64,000 bases of DNA from Pedobacter sp. MR2016-24 (GCF_026239655.1 NZ_JAPIVO010000009.1:186001-250000); one strand, 5' to 3'. Shown: positions 8,532 through 18,238, counted from the stretch's first letter. The notes: a model not told the origin generated them from the letters alone. Numbers and translations: made by a program.

Positions 8532-8562
8532 CAGAAGTATATTGATATGTTAAAATTACAAA
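8532..8562 (-). promoter_or_regulatory. Promoter for the acidic small protein
   Basis: Reverse strand: TTTG (8559-8562), 19-base spacer, TACTTCTG (8532-8539; one mismatch from TAnnTTTG), then the ATG at 8512 after 19 bases. Confidence 0.45.
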
Positions 8563-8937
8563 AAATCTTTTTAAATAGCACCAGTGCTGTTTTTATGATT
8601 CTTTTGACGTACCCAAAATTAGCATAAAAAGCTTTTCAAAAAAAGAACTTTTTTCAAAATCCGGATCACAATCTTCAAACTGTTCATGATCAGCTGAATA
8701 AAAAAAAGCACAAAAAAAAAGTGGTAAAATTATTAGTTTTACCACTTTTAACACACAAATGAAACCTGAATTGAGATATAGTTTTAGGTTAGGTTAAAAA
8801 TATCTTTGATCAATTCTATAAGAACGTTTTTTGCAAACTTTGTTTGCTTTAATATCTATAACAAGTTTAATGCTAATTTCTTTTTTTATGAAGTTTAGTT
8901 AGTAAGTGGTACGTATTGTTGAGTAAACGGTAAAAAC
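8563..8937. other. Noncoding stretch between acidic-protein gene and kinase gene
   Basis: About 375 AT-rich bases with no convincing ORF. Contents seen: the kinase terminator hairpin near 8712-8748 and a short perfect hairpin GCAAAC-TTT-GTTTGC at 8833-8847 of unknown use. No RNA gene recognised. Confidence 0.5.
8712..8748 (-). terminator. Terminator for the kinase operon
   Basis: Twelve-base perfect stem (8718-8729 with 8737-8748) with a seven-base loop; on the reverse strand it is followed by a run of nine T. It lies about 190 bases after the kinase stop codon, so the transcript would have a long 3' end. Confidence 0.7.
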
Positions 8938-11889
8938 CTATTTAAAAGGGATCAAAATCGAAATAATTGTACCCGAATTTCCGTTTTGTGCGACCTCAAT
9001 TTGGATCGGATTGGCCTCAGTCTGGTTAATCAGGTTTATTCTTTCCTGCGTCAGACTCATTCCTCTGCTGTCATGGCTATCCTTCTTAATCTTTAAAGAA
9101 TTGTCGAAGCCTATACCATTGTCGATAATCCTGATCAGCATAGCCTGGTTTTCCATTCTGGTAATCAGGATGTTAATTTCGCCACCCTCTTCCTGCGGCA
9201 TCAAACCATGCCATATTGCATTTTCAATATAGGGCTGCAGTAACATGGAGGGAAGCAGTGTTTCATCCTGATCAATGGTCTCATCAATTTCAATATGATA
9301 ATTAAACTTTTCGCCAAAGCGTTTTTTCTCCAGATTGAGGTATAAGATGAGATAATCCAGTTCTTCTTCCAGGGTAATGAAGCTCCGGGTACAGATATCC
9401 AGGTTTTTTCTGATGAGTTTTGCAAAACCAGTGAGTATTTTATTTGCTGAAGAGGTATCTTTGGTGTTGATATAATGCTGAATAGAATTCATTACATTAA
9501 AAACGAAGTGTGGGTTCATCATCGCCTGCAGCGCTCTTTGCTCCAGCATCAAAATCTTATTTTTATATAATAACTGTTGCTGCTCTTTATTCTTCTGCTG
9601 CCTTGTAATGATCACCGCTATCTTATAGAAGGTGATACTTGCCAGAAGAATTAATAATAAAATGAAGTAGGTAGACTGCCAGAAGTGTTCTACCAGGGTA
9701 AACTTGACCTGAACTGGTTTACTCCAGGAGCTATTAGGGGTTCTTGCACAGAGTTCAAATGTATATTTACCCGGTTCAAGTGATGAAAACTCAATTCTTC
9801 TGTTTTTTGTTTCAGTCCAGTTCCCATTTGCCTTTAACCGGTAACGGTAGAGAATAGTTTTGTTTTCGAAATCGATAGCACTGTAATAAAAGATAATGTT
9901 GTTGTGATCCGGTGATAAAATGATATTACCCGGCCGCTGCGTTAATGACAATCTGTTGCTGATGATAGCTGATATCAATACTTTCGGTGAAGTATTTCTG
10001 CTGTCGTAAGGGCTTATGGGGAAATATACCAGCCCATGATTTGTGGCAAAATATGCCGTATCGCGATCTATATATAATCCATTAACGTCATCATGCAGCA
10101 TCGCATTTGTATATTCGAAAGATTCTACAGCGTAATTTTTATGGGTTAAAATTCTGTTTAAGCCGCTATTGGTCATCACCCATACCTGTCCGTCTCTGAT
10201 GAAAATACTTTTGCAGATATTGTTTGCCAGGCCATCTTTTATCGTCAGCTGTTTAATCAGCTTGTTGTTTTTAAAGAATAATAGTCCGTATCCATCAGTA
10301 GCCAGTACCGTTGTACCGTCTGCTGCCTGTTTAATATCATTTATTCTTTTAGTCAGTAACTGATGCTGTTCATATCTTTTATTGAGTCGGTCGCTACATA
10401 ACTCTGAGAGTCCTTTAACATTAGAGAACCATAGGTTTTGTTTTTTATCGTAATAAACATGATAAGACCTGCCGCTAAAAAAGTTTTTACCTTCTTCGTA
10501 TGCTGATGATGAAAAAGTGAGATTGTTGAGTGGGGTATCAATTATCACCACACCGGAAGAAAGAGAAATCGCCAGTTTATTATTCTTGCTGATACTGAAG
10601 CTCTTTAAGACAAATCCTGAATTGCTCATTTCTCTCAGGTAGTTGATTTCCGGATTTATTCCATTTGGATTTTTTACTATCCCCAGTCCATTGTCAGACG
10701 CGAAAAACAAATTTTGATACGCCATATCAAAGCCAAGCTGTTTGATTTGCTGGTATTTAATTTTATCTGGCAGACTGATCTTTTTTACAGGGGCACCCGG
10801 GTGCTGTACGTGATTGATCATTCCATCTCCCAAACCCAGCCATAATGCATTTTTACGATCCTTTGTCAGGCTCTTAATGTTGTTGTTGCTCAGACCCTGA
10901 CCAGCATCTAAAATGTAAATTCTGTTTTCTTTTTTAGGAAGGAAATAAATCCCGTTGGAAGTCGTAAACCACATGTTGCTCTGGGTATCCTTTATCACCT
11001 GGTTGGTTGAAATCTGATGCAGATAACGGGTTGTTTTTTCTCTTTTAATCTGGTATACCCCGGTATTGGTACTTAACCAGACGGACTGATCGTTTTCTGC
11101 ATAAAAGTAACCCGGGTTTTCATTTAAGATCTTTTCTTCAATCTTTATTGTCAGCCGCTCTGTATTCCCGTCTTTAATATTCAGGCCATTATGATCCAGG
11201 AATAACATTGTTTTGTCAGCCCGGTTAATTGAAGTTTTATAAGAAAGGGGGGCGACTGTTTTTTTTGTCAGCGTAAACTTTGATCCCCTAAATATCCGCA
11301 GGCAATGTGCGCTGCTTGCCCATATTGTACCAGCTTTATCTTCGTAGACAAAGGTATTAATAAACTGATTTTTACTATTACTGGAACTGTATCTTGTTAA
11401 AAAGTGACCGTCCCATTTAGCCAGTAGATTTTTATTGGTGCCAAACCACATGTTGCCCTTGCTGTCCTCAAAAAATGATACCACAACACCATTAAATTTT
11501 AATAAACTCAGCAGTTTATCATTATGCTCATTGTAGATCTTTCCATTGAAAAAATAGCTGAGCTGGCCGTTTAGTGCAGAAAACCAAATCTTTCCCTTTT
11601 TGTCCTGATTCATCTGGATAATCTGATTGTCAGGCAATCCATCGTCCACGGAGAAATTTTCGAACATGTTGCCATCAAAGCGACTTACGCCGGCATCAGA
11701 GCTGATCCAGATATAGCCGTTTTTATCCTGTAAAGTATAGTAACAGTTATTGCTTGGCAGACCTTCTTTTGTAGTGAAATGTTTCACAAAAGTATTTTGC
11801 CCGTAGCCGTTAAAGCATAGACAAACCAGAAGGGATATGACCACACTAAATTTGCCCGCAACCGCCAGTTTATTTATATTATTTATCAC
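8938..11889 (-). CDS. Propeller-type sensor histidine kinase, LytS class
   Basis: Membrane sensor of 983 residues. A signal peptide (residues about 1-30) leads into a long periplasmic region of two-component propeller repeats, seen as recurring units such as 'GLPSNNCYYTLQDKNGYIWISSDAGVSRFDG' (written here in parts: GLPSNNCYYTLQDKNG, YIWISSDAGVSRFDG). A Y_Y_Y-like domain (RYRLKANGNWTETKN) and one membrane helix near 745-770 follow. The cytoplasmic LytS-type kinase has H794 in MMNPHFVFN, the N box with ENAIWHGLM, and the G box DNGIGFD. It overlaps the upstream regulator gene by 11 bases. No hybrid AraC module is present, unlike HTCS proteins. Confidence 0.93.
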   Translation of the reverse strand: MINNINKLAVAGKFSVVISLLVCLCFNGYGQNTFVKHFTTKEGLPSNNCYYTLQDKNGYIWISSDAGVSRFDGNMFENFSVDDGLPDNQIIQMNQDKKGKIWFSALNGQLSYFFNGKIYNEHNDKLLSLLKFNGVVVSFFEDSKGNMWFGTNKNLLAKWDGHFLTRYSSSNSKNQFINTFVYEDKAGTIWASSAHCLRIFRGSKFTLTKKTVAPLSYKTSINRADKTMLFLDHNGLNIKDGNTERLTIKIEEKILNENPGYFYAENDQSVWLSTNTGVYQIKREKTTRYLHQISTNQVIKDTQSNMWFTTSNGIYFLPKKENRIYILDAGQGLSNNNIKSLTKDRKNALWLGLGDGMINHVQHPGAPVKKISLPDKIKYQQIKQLGFDMAYQNLFFASDNGLGIVKNPNGINPEINYLREMSNSGFVLKSFSISKNNKLAISLSSGVVIIDTPLNNLTFSSSAYEEGKNFFSGRSYHVYYDKKQNLWFSNVKGLSELCSDRLNKRYEQHQLLTKRINDIKQAADGTTVLATDGYGLLFFKNNKLIKQLTIKDGLANNICKSIFIRDGQVWVMTNSGLNRILTHKNYAVESFEYTNAMLHDDVNGLYIDRDTAYFATNHGLVYFPISPYDSRNTSPKVLISAIISNRLSLTQRPGNIILSPDHNNIIFYYSAIDFENKTILYRYRLKANGNWTETKNRRIEFSSLEPGKYTFELCARTPNSSWSKPVQVKFTLVEHFWQSTYFILLLILLASITFYKIAVIITRQQKNKEQQQLLYKNKILMLEQRALQAMMNPHFVFNVMNSIQHYINTKDTSSANKILTGFAKLIRKNLDICTRSFITLEEELDYLILYLNLEKKRFGEKFNYHIEIDETIDQDETLLPSMLLQPYIENAIWHGLMPQEEGGEINILITRMENQAMLIRIIDNGIGFDNSLKIKKDSHDSRGMSLTQERINLINQTEANPIQIEVAQNGNSGTIISILIPFK

Positions 11890-12664
11890 TACTATAACTC
11901 GTGTATACCTTTATTTTATCCATAAAATCACTTGCTCTTCTTCTGGAAACTGCAATTTTCTCCCCGTTTTTCAGCAAAACTTCAAGCCCGTTTTTTGAAT
12001 TGAATTCCACAAGGTAATTCAAATTTACAATACTGGATTTATGTATTCTGACAAACTGATTTTCCGGCAGCATTTCTTCATATTCTTTTAAAACACGTGA
12101 GACCGTGATTTTATCCCTGTTATGGAGATGAAAGACAGAATAATTGCTGTCAGCCTCAATATGAATGATTTCATCTATTCCAATTAAGGTATATCCCTGG
12201 CTATTGGGAAGGCTGATCTTGCGAATTCCGGACTTGTCGCTTAAATTTTGTGTTAAATCTTTTAATCTTTCATTTCTGTTATTTTCATAGTCATTGAAAC
12301 CAATCAATCTGGTCGCTTTTTCCACTGTTTCTTTCAGCTCGTCAATGTCAATCGGTTTTAATAAATAGTCCAGTGCACTGGACTTAATTGCCTTCAGCGC
12401 ATATTGGTCATATGCGGTTGTAAATACTACCTGCGCATTATTTGAGCGCGCATCAGGTATCAGTTCGAATCCATTTTTTCCAGGCATCGCGATGTCTAAA
12501 AAGATCAGATCCACCTCGTGCTGAGACAGTAAATCACGTGCTTCATCTACCGATTTAGCAATGCCGCAGATCTGAACATTTTCACAGTTTTCCTGTAAAA
12601 GAAAATATAATGAAGAGCGGGCAAATTCTTCATCGTCAACTATAATCACATTTATCACTTGCAA
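11879..12664 (-). CDS. LytTR-family response regulator
   Basis: Response regulator of 261 residues that partners the adjacent kinase. The receiver domain (1-120) has the acidic pocket D10-D11, the phospho-acceptor D57 in DLIFLDIAMPGKNG, T82/T83 and K103 in YLLKP. A linker follows, then a LytTR DNA-binding domain (about 150-255) with IIHIEADSNYSVFHL, VRIHKSSIVNLNYL and AVSRRRASDF. The first gene of the two-gene operon, it is divergent from the ferritin-like pair 145 bases away, which makes that pair a possible target. Confidence 0.95.
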   Translation of the reverse strand: MQVINVIIVDDEEFARSSLYFLLQENCENVQICGIAKSVDEARDLLSQHEVDLIFLDIAMPGKNGFELIPDARSNNAQVVFTTAYDQYALKAIKSSALDYLLKPIDIDELKETVEKATRLIGFNDYENNRNERLKDLTQNLSDKSGIRKISLPNSQGYTLIGIDEIIHIEADSNYSVFHLHNRDKITVSRVLKEYEEMLPENQFVRIHKSSIVNLNYLVEFNSKNGLEVLLKNGEKIAVSRRRASDFMDKIKVYTSYSSDK

Positions 12665-12808
12665 ATTTTTATGATGGTGAATTTATTAAAAAAGTAGGGT
12701 ACTCAAGAATTTTTCTTCAAAACCCAAAAACCAAAGCAATTTTTCCGCCGTATGTGACAATATAACCACAAAATAAATATAAAGAACTCAAACTAATAAA
12801 CGTCTATT

Positions 12809-13513
12809 ATGAAAAACTTTCAACAAGAAGAGCAAGAGGTGCTGCAAAAGGAAAGCGGCATTTTTACCGCAAGCTTGCAGCGCAGATCTTTTCTGCAATA
12901 TGCAGGAGCTGGTGCAGCAGGTATCGCTTTAATAGCAGCAGGCTGTAAAAAAGACAATCAGTCGTCCGACGATGGGGTTAACTTAGGTAGTGGTGATATC
13001 GGAATCCTGAATTACGCTTATGCACTGGAACAATTAGAAGCTGCGTTTTATGCTGCAGTGATACAGACGCCTTATGCAAATATTCCTGCGAATGAACTGG
13101 CTTTGCTGACCGATATCAGGGATCACGAATTAGCTCACAGAGAGTTTTTCAAAAAAGCTTTGGGCACAAATGCGATTCCGGGACTGGAAGTGAACTTCTC
13201 CGGTATCAACTTTACACAAAGAGACAGCGTATTGGCTACTGCAAAAGCGTTTGAAGATTTAGGCGTTGCTGCTTATAATGGTGCAGGCCGATTAATAAAG
13301 AGTGCGGATTATCTTGTATTAGCTGGAAAAATCGTTTCAGTTGAAGCGCGCCACGCTGCGCTGATCCGTGACCTGATCTCTAATGGTACTTTTGCAGATT
13401 CTACAGTTATAGATGCAAACGGACTTGACCTTGCCTATACGCCAAGTAAAGTTTTATCGATGGCTCAGGCATTTGTTAAAACGAAAATCAACGGATCTAA
13501 CTTACCATCTTAA
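12809..13513 (+). CDS. Ferritin-like domain lipoprotein with twin-arginine signal
   Basis: Exported protein of 234 residues. R25-R26 in LQRRSFLQYAG are a Tat signal, and the hydrophobic stretch ends in LIAAGC with C46 as a lipobox, so a folded, cofactor-loaded lipoprotein is expected. The mature part is a four-helix ferritin-like domain (Ferritin_2 type) with likely di-iron ligands E74 or E77, E107 and H110 in DHELAHREF, E149 in AKAFEDLG, and E179 and H182 in VEARHAAL. Function of this family is unsettled. It is cotranscribed with a paralogue 10 bases downstream. Confidence 0.85.
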   Translation: MKNFQQEEQEVLQKESGIFTASLQRRSFLQYAGAGAAGIALIAAGCKKDNQSSDDGVNLGSGDIGILNYAYALEQLEAAFYAAVIQTPYANIPANELALLTDIRDHELAHREFFKKALGTNAIPGLEVNFSGINFTQRDSVLATAKAFEDLGVAAYNGAGRLIKSADYLVLAGKIVSVEARHAALIRDLISNGTFADSTVIDANGLDLAYTPSKVLSMAQAFVKTKINGSNLPS

Positions 13514-13523
13514 TCAGGAAATC

Positions 13524-14360
13524 ATGAATATCTTAAATATATTAGAAGAAATTGAAAAAGTAGACGGCGAAGTATATGAGCGCCTGAGTCCACGAAGAGC
13601 TGCTATGAAGCAATTCTATAACATGGGATCTAAAGTTGCAGTTGCAGCAGTGCCACTAGCATTAGGCTCTATGTTCAAAAAAGCATACGGACAAACAACT
13701 TCAGGTGTGATTGATGTACTTAATTTTGCATTGACGCTGGAATACCTGGAATATTATTTCTATCAGCAAGGGGCGGCGACTGCGGGACTGATTCCTGTTG
13801 GAACACCAGCAGTAGCAGCTATTAATACTATTCGCGACCATGAATTGGCACATGTTAACTTATTAAAAAGCGCAATTACTGCTTCAGGTGGCACGCCGGT
13901 AAGTTTTACAGCAGCAAATTTTGATTATACTGCAAAAAACAATTTCCCGACTGTATTTACAAACTATCAGACCTTTCTTGCGGTAGCTCAGGCTTTTGAA
14001 GATACAGGTGTAAGAGCCTATAAAGGTCAGGCTCCAGCTTTAATGAGCAGTCCAAGTGTATTGCAGACTGCTTTGCAAATCCACTCTGTTGAAGCACGCC
14101 ATGCTTCACATATACGCCAGATGCGTAAAACTTTAGCTGGTGGCGGACAAACGAATATGAAACCATGGATTACTGGTGCAAATGACAGTGGTATCGGAGC
14201 AGCTGTAGATGCTGTTTACAAAGGTGAAGACAATGTGACGCAAGCAGGTATCAACATTCCTTCATTAGGCGTTTCTACAAATGCAGCAACAGAATCATTC
14301 GACGAATTTTTGGTAAAAGCAGATGTATTAGCAATTGCATCGCTGTTTATTAAATCATAA
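13524..14360 (+). CDS. Ferritin-like domain protein with Tat-like signal
   Basis: Exported paralogue of the preceding gene, 278 residues from the ATG at 13524; an upstream in-frame start at 13413 would sit inside the first gene and is rejected. R24-R25 in LSPRRAAMKQF precede a hydrophobic stretch ending AYGQ, so a Tat-type signal with ordinary cleavage is likely. The ferritin-like core keeps the same ligand pattern: E73/E76, DHELAHVNL with E107 and H110, AQAFEDTG, and VEARHASHI. Unlike its partner it has no lipobox. The pair may form a mixed complex on the cell envelope. Confidence 0.85.
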   Translation: MNILNILEEIEKVDGEVYERLSPRRAAMKQFYNMGSKVAVAAVPLALGSMFKKAYGQTTSGVIDVLNFALTLEYLEYYFYQQGAATAGLIPVGTPAVAAINTIRDHELAHVNLLKSAITASGGTPVSFTAANFDYTAKNNFPTVFTNYQTFLAVAQAFEDTGVRAYKGQAPALMSSPSVLQTALQIHSVEARHASHIRQMRKTLAGGGQTNMKPWITGANDSGIGAAVDAVYKGEDNVTQAGINIPSLGVSTNAATESFDEFLVKADVLAIASLFIKS

Positions 14361-14383
14361 AAGCTTTTGTTTAGGTTTAAGAT

Positions 14384-14415
14384 GAAGAGGAGGGCGCAAT
14401 GTCCTCTTCTTTTTT
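14384..14415 (+). terminator. Terminator after the ferritin-like pair
   Basis: GAAGAGGA (14384-14391) pairs with TCCTCTTC (14402-14409), followed by a T run. Confidence 0.8.
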
Positions 14416-14459
14416 AATGTTAAAGGGTTGCTATAAATTCATAGCAACCCTTTAACATT
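14416..14459. terminator. Long perfect hairpin between convergent genes
   Basis: A 19-base perfect inverted repeat (14416-14434 with 14441-14459) around a six-base loop, immediately after the T run of the preceding terminator. It probably ends the reverse-strand mqnC transcript. A second small hairpin, TCCAAAAT-CCAC-ATTTTGGA, follows at 14470-14489. Confidence 0.6.
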
Positions 14460-14500
14460 ATCAGGCAGATCCAAAATCCACATTTTGGACCACTCTGTAT

Positions 14501-15625
14501 TTAGTAATTAATTACCTGCTCTTCTAACTGCGCAGGAAGATCACGGTAATTGTACTGCTGACCTCTCAACTGCGGTTCAAATCCTGCTTCTCTGATCGCA
14601 TCCTGAATTCCTTTTGCCGTAAACCTGTGTGGTGCACCCGCAGCAGATACTACGTTTTCTTCAATCATAATCGATCCAAAGTCATTTGCCCCGGCATGCA
14701 GACATAACTGTGCTACATTTTTTCCGACTGTTAACCAGGAAGCCTGTATATTCTTAATGTTTGGCAGCATAATTCTGCTAAGTGCAAGCATTCTGATATA
14801 TTCGTCTCCGGAAACATTATTGGTAATGCCTCTCAGTCTTTTTAACAATGTTCCGTCATCCTGAAACGGCCATGGGATAAAAGCTAAAAATCCTTTTGCA
14901 TGTTCAGGTTTCTCGCTCTGAACTTCTCTGATCCATACTAAATGCTCAAAACGCTCGTCAATAGTCTCCACATGACCAAACATCATCGTGGCTGAAGTAG
15001 TCATGTCTATCTGATGTGCCGCACGCATTACATCCAGCCATTCCTGACCGCCACATTTACCTTTAGAAATCAGACGGCGTACCCTGTCGTTCAATATTTC
15101 AGCGCCTGCACCCGGCAGGGAATCCATACCTGCCTCTTTTAAAGCCACAAGAACTTCAGTATGACTGATTTTTTCCAGCTTGGCAACATGCGCAATTTCG
15201 GGCGGACCGAGTGCGTGTAACTTTAGATCGGGATACAGTTCCTTCAGCTTTCTGAACAGATCAGCATAAAATTTAAGTCCCAGATCGGGATGATGTCCCC
15301 CCTGTAATAATAACTGATCTCCGCCCAAACGAAAGGTCTCTTCAATCTTAACTTTATAGGTTTCTATATCTGTTATGTAACTATCTTCATGCCCTGGTCT
15401 TCTGAAAAAATTACAGAATTTACAGTTTGCAATACAAACATTGGTTGTATTTACATTACGATCTATCTGCCAGGTAACCTTGCCACTTGGTACTTGCTTT
15501 TTTCTTAGTTCATTTGCCACAAAAGCTAAATCCGCTGTTGCAGCATTATGATATAAAAACACACCTTCTTCTTTTGTTAAAAAGTCAAATTGTAGAGCCC
15601 TTTGTAGTAATTCGGCAGTATTCAT
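14501..15625 (-). CDS. mqnC: Cyclic dehypoxanthinyl futalosine synthase
   Basis: Radical SAM enzyme of 374 residues in the futalosine route to menaquinone; it cyclises dehypoxanthinyl futalosine. The CxxxCxxC cluster site is C64, C68 and C71 in TNVCIANCKFC. The following QLLLQGGHHPDLGL, LHALGPPEIAH and SLPGAGAEIL motifs separate it from the related MqnE and CofH enzymes, where MqnC is the best fit. No other menaquinone gene is in the window. A -7 box lies four bases before the ATG. Confidence 0.88.
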   Translation of the reverse strand: MNTAELLQRALQFDFLTKEEGVFLYHNAATADLAFVANELRKKQVPSGKVTWQIDRNVNTTNVCIANCKFCNFFRRPGHEDSYITDIETYKVKIEETFRLGGDQLLLQGGHHPDLGLKFYADLFRKLKELYPDLKLHALGPPEIAHVAKLEKISHTEVLVALKEAGMDSLPGAGAEILNDRVRRLISKGKCGGQEWLDVMRAAHQIDMTTSATMMFGHVETIDERFEHLVWIREVQSEKPEHAKGFLAFIPWPFQDDGTLLKRLRGITNNVSGDEYIRMLALSRIMLPNIKNIQASWLTVGKNVAQLCLHAGANDFGSIMIEENVVSAAGAPHRFTAKGIQDAIREAGFEPQLRGQQYNYRDLPAQLEEQVINY

Positions 15626-15629
15626 ATCG

Positions 15630-15637
15630 CAAATATA
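15630..15637 (-). promoter_or_regulatory. -7 promoter box directly ahead of mqnC
   Basis: Reverse strand TATATTTG, a full match to TAnnTTTG, ending four bases before the ATG at 15625. A leaderless or nearly leaderless transcript is implied. Confidence 0.5.
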
Positions 15638-15696
15638 CCAATGTTCTTTAGTTTTTATTTCATTCTTTTATCACATTTACCCTTAATCATTATTGT

Positions 15697-15704
15697 TATA
15701 TTTG
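15697..15704 (+). promoter_or_regulatory. -7 promoter box for the M16 pair
   Basis: TATATTTG, 19 bases before the ATG at 15724. Full match to TAnnTTTG. Confidence 0.45.
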
Positions 15705-15723
15705 GCAGAATTATATTTTTTTT

Positions 15724-16968
15724 ATGGTAGATTTTAATCGTTTTACATTACCCAACGGACTTCGTGTTTTAGTACACGAAGACGATACTACACCGATGGC
15801 GGTGTTAAATATCCTATACGACGTGGGTGCGCGGGACGAAGAACAGGATAAAACAGGATTCGCACATCTCTTTGAGCACCTGATGTTTGGTGGCTCAGTA
15901 AATATACCCAGCTATGATGAACCTTTACAAAGGGTAGGAGGGGAAAATAATGCTTTCACCAGTAATGATATTACCAATTATTATATCACGCTGCCAGCAA
16001 CAAATATCGAAACGGCATTCTGGCTGGAGAGCGATCGTATGCTCAGCCTCGCTTTTTCTGAAAAAAGTCTGGAAACGCAGCGAAACGTAGTTTGTGAAGA
16101 ATTTAAACAAAGATATCTCAACCAGCCTTATGGTGATGTATGGCTGAAATTACGTCCTCTGGCATATAAAAAACATCCTTATCAATGGGCAACTATTGGC
16201 CAGGATCTTGCCCAGATCGAGAACGCATCCATGGAAGATGTGAAAGCGTTTTTCAAAAAACATTATAATCCGCAGAATGCGATTATGGTGGTTGGTGGTA
16301 ACGTGAAGACTGAAGACATTAAGCTATTGGCAGAGAAATGGTTCAGTCCGATTCCTGCTGGTGATAAGTACCTGCGTAACTTACCGCAGGAACCTGTTCA
16401 AACAGAAGAAAGAAAGGAAACGATAGTTGCTGATGTTCCGCTAAATGCTTTTTATATGGCATTTAAGATGCCTTCCCGTTTACACAAAGATTACCAGGCT
16501 TACGATTTGTTGTCGGATATCTTATCGCAGGGGCAATCTTCCAGACTATACAATAGTTTGTTAAAGGAGCAGCAATTATTTAGTGACGTACATGCCTATA
16601 TCACCAGCAGTCTGGACGAAGGCTTATTTGTGATAGAAGGCAAATTAAGTGAAGGTGTTTCGGTAGCGGCTGCTGAAGCTGCAGTATGGATGGAACTGGA
16701 TAGAATTGCAGCTGAAGAGGTGACTGAAACTGAATTAACGAAAGTTAAAAATAAGTCGGAATCGATCATGGTCTTTGCAGAAATGAGCTTGCTTGATAAA
16801 GCGATGAATCTTGCTTATTATGAATTATTAGGTGACGCTGCCGATCTGAATACAGAAATTGATAAATATCTCGCCGTTACTGCGGCAAAGATTCAATATG
16901 CCGCACAGCAAACTTTTGTGAGAGAACAATGTTCAACTTTATACTATTTAACTGCTAAAGATGCTTAA
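15724..16968 (+). CDS. M16-family zinc peptidase, catalytic member
   Basis: Inverzincin-type peptidase of 414 residues. The metal site HxxEH is H48-E51-H52 in GFAHLFEHLMFGGS, and the distal glutamate lies in the EEFKQRYLNQPYGD segment around residue 125. No signal peptide is seen, so it probably acts in the cytoplasm. The next gene overlaps by eight bases and encodes a partner lacking the zinc ligands. Such two-gene pairs are thought to form heterodimers with one active and one substrate-holding subunit, as in mitochondrial processing peptidase. Confidence 0.92.
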   Translation: MVDFNRFTLPNGLRVLVHEDDTTPMAVLNILYDVGARDEEQDKTGFAHLFEHLMFGGSVNIPSYDEPLQRVGGENNAFTSNDITNYYITLPATNIETAFWLESDRMLSLAFSEKSLETQRNVVCEEFKQRYLNQPYGDVWLKLRPLAYKKHPYQWATIGQDLAQIENASMEDVKAFFKKHYNPQNAIMVVGGNVKTEDIKLLAEKWFSPIPAGDKYLRNLPQEPVQTEERKETIVADVPLNAFYMAFKMPSRLHKDYQAYDLLSDILSQGQSSRLYNSLLKEQQLFSDVHAYITSSLDEGLFVIEGKLSEGVSVAAAEAAVWMELDRIAAEEVTETELTKVKNKSESIMVFAEMSLLDKAMNLAYYELLGDAADLNTEIDKYLAVTAAKIQYAAQQTFVREQCSTLYYLTAKDA

Positions 16969-18235
16969 CCGTACGCTCGTACCTGAATCAAAACAGGTAA
17001 ATGATATTAATTTTATTGCCCCCAAAAAACAAGAACTGTCTAATGGCATCAAGGTATTTACCATTAATGCCGGTAAACAGGAACTGGTTAGAATTGAGTT
17101 CGTATTTCAAAATGTAAACTGGGATCAGTCCAAACCATTACAAGCTATTGGTGTAAGCCATTTGATTAATAATGGTACAACCACTTTAACGGCGAGGGAA
17201 ATTGCTGATAAAGTAGATTATTATGGCGCATTTCTGCAAACAGAATATGGTGCAGATCAATCCAGTATCAAACTCTATACTTTAAATAAACACCTTGGAT
17301 CTGTCTTTCCTATTTTATGGTCAATCCTGAATGAGAGTATTTTCCCTCAGCAGGAGCTGGATATTTTTAAGCAAAACCAGCAGCAATCCTTAAAGGTAAG
17401 CTTGCAAAAGAATGACTTCCTTGCGAGGAAAAATTTCGCTCATTCCATTTTTGGAGATTCTCCATACGGATCAAACATTGAAGTAGAAGACTATCAGCAG
17501 ATGCAGCAGGCAGATCTGGTAAATTATTTCGCTGCCGCCTATAAACCTGAAAATTGTACCTTATTTGTCGCAGGTAAATTTGAAGATGCTGAATTCGATA
17601 TTCTGAATAATATTTTCGGAAAGGAGTGGCATAACAAAGCAAATTCAACACCTAACGCGTTTTCTTTTTCTACTTCTGCAAAGGGCGATCTTTTAATTGA
17701 AAGGCCTGACGCAATTCAGTCTGCCATCAGAATGGGAATGCTGGGCATTAACCGTACCCATGAAGATTTCGCTGGTTTCCAGGTGTTGAATTGTTTATTG
17801 GGTGGGTATTTTGGTTCCCGGCTGATGGCAAACATCAGAGAAGATAAAGGATATACCTATGGAATTGGTTCAGCTGTCGTATCTATGAAAGATGCGGGTT
17901 ACTTTTTCATCGCAACAGAAGTAGGGGCAGATGTATGTTCGAATGCATTGGCGGAGATAGAAAAAGAAATCGATTTGTTGAAATCAGAACTGGTATCTCC
18001 TGAAGAACTTGATCTGGTGAGAAACTACATGTTGGGATCAATGCTGGGAAGCCTGGAAAATGCTTTTTCGCATGCGGATAAGTTTAAAAATATCTATTTT
18101 TCCGGACTGGATTACAATTACTATGATAATTACATTCAGACGGTGAAGACCGTTACTGCTGAACAGTTAAAAGCGCTGGCAAATAAATACCTGAATACCT
18201 CAGAATTTATAAAAGTAGTTGTAGGTAAAAAATAA
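16961..18235 (+). CDS. M16-family peptidase-like protein, non-catalytic partner
   Basis: M16 fold protein of 424 residues. At the position of the zinc motif it reads GVSHLINNGT, so the glutamate and second histidine are replaced by asparagines and no catalysis is expected. The C-terminal half has the arginine-tyrosine region SRLMANIREDKGYTYGIG used by non-catalytic subunits to hold substrate. It overlaps the catalytic gene by eight bases and ends at a shared bidirectional hairpin. Confidence 0.9.
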   Translation: MLNRTLVPESKQVNDINFIAPKKQELSNGIKVFTINAGKQELVRIEFVFQNVNWDQSKPLQAIGVSHLINNGTTTLTAREIADKVDYYGAFLQTEYGADQSSIKLYTLNKHLGSVFPILWSILNESIFPQQELDIFKQNQQQSLKVSLQKNDFLARKNFAHSIFGDSPYGSNIEVEDYQQMQQADLVNYFAAAYKPENCTLFVAGKFEDAEFDILNNIFGKEWHNKANSTPNAFSFSTSAKGDLLIERPDAIQSAIRMGMLGINRTHEDFAGFQVLNCLLGGYFGSRLMANIREDKGYTYGIGSAVVSMKDAGYFFIATEVGADVCSNALAEIEKEIDLLKSELVSPEELDLVRNYMLGSMLGSLENAFSHADKFKNIYFSGLDYNYYDNYIQTVKTVTAEQLKALANKYLNTSEFIKVVVGKK

Positions 18236-18238
18236 GAT

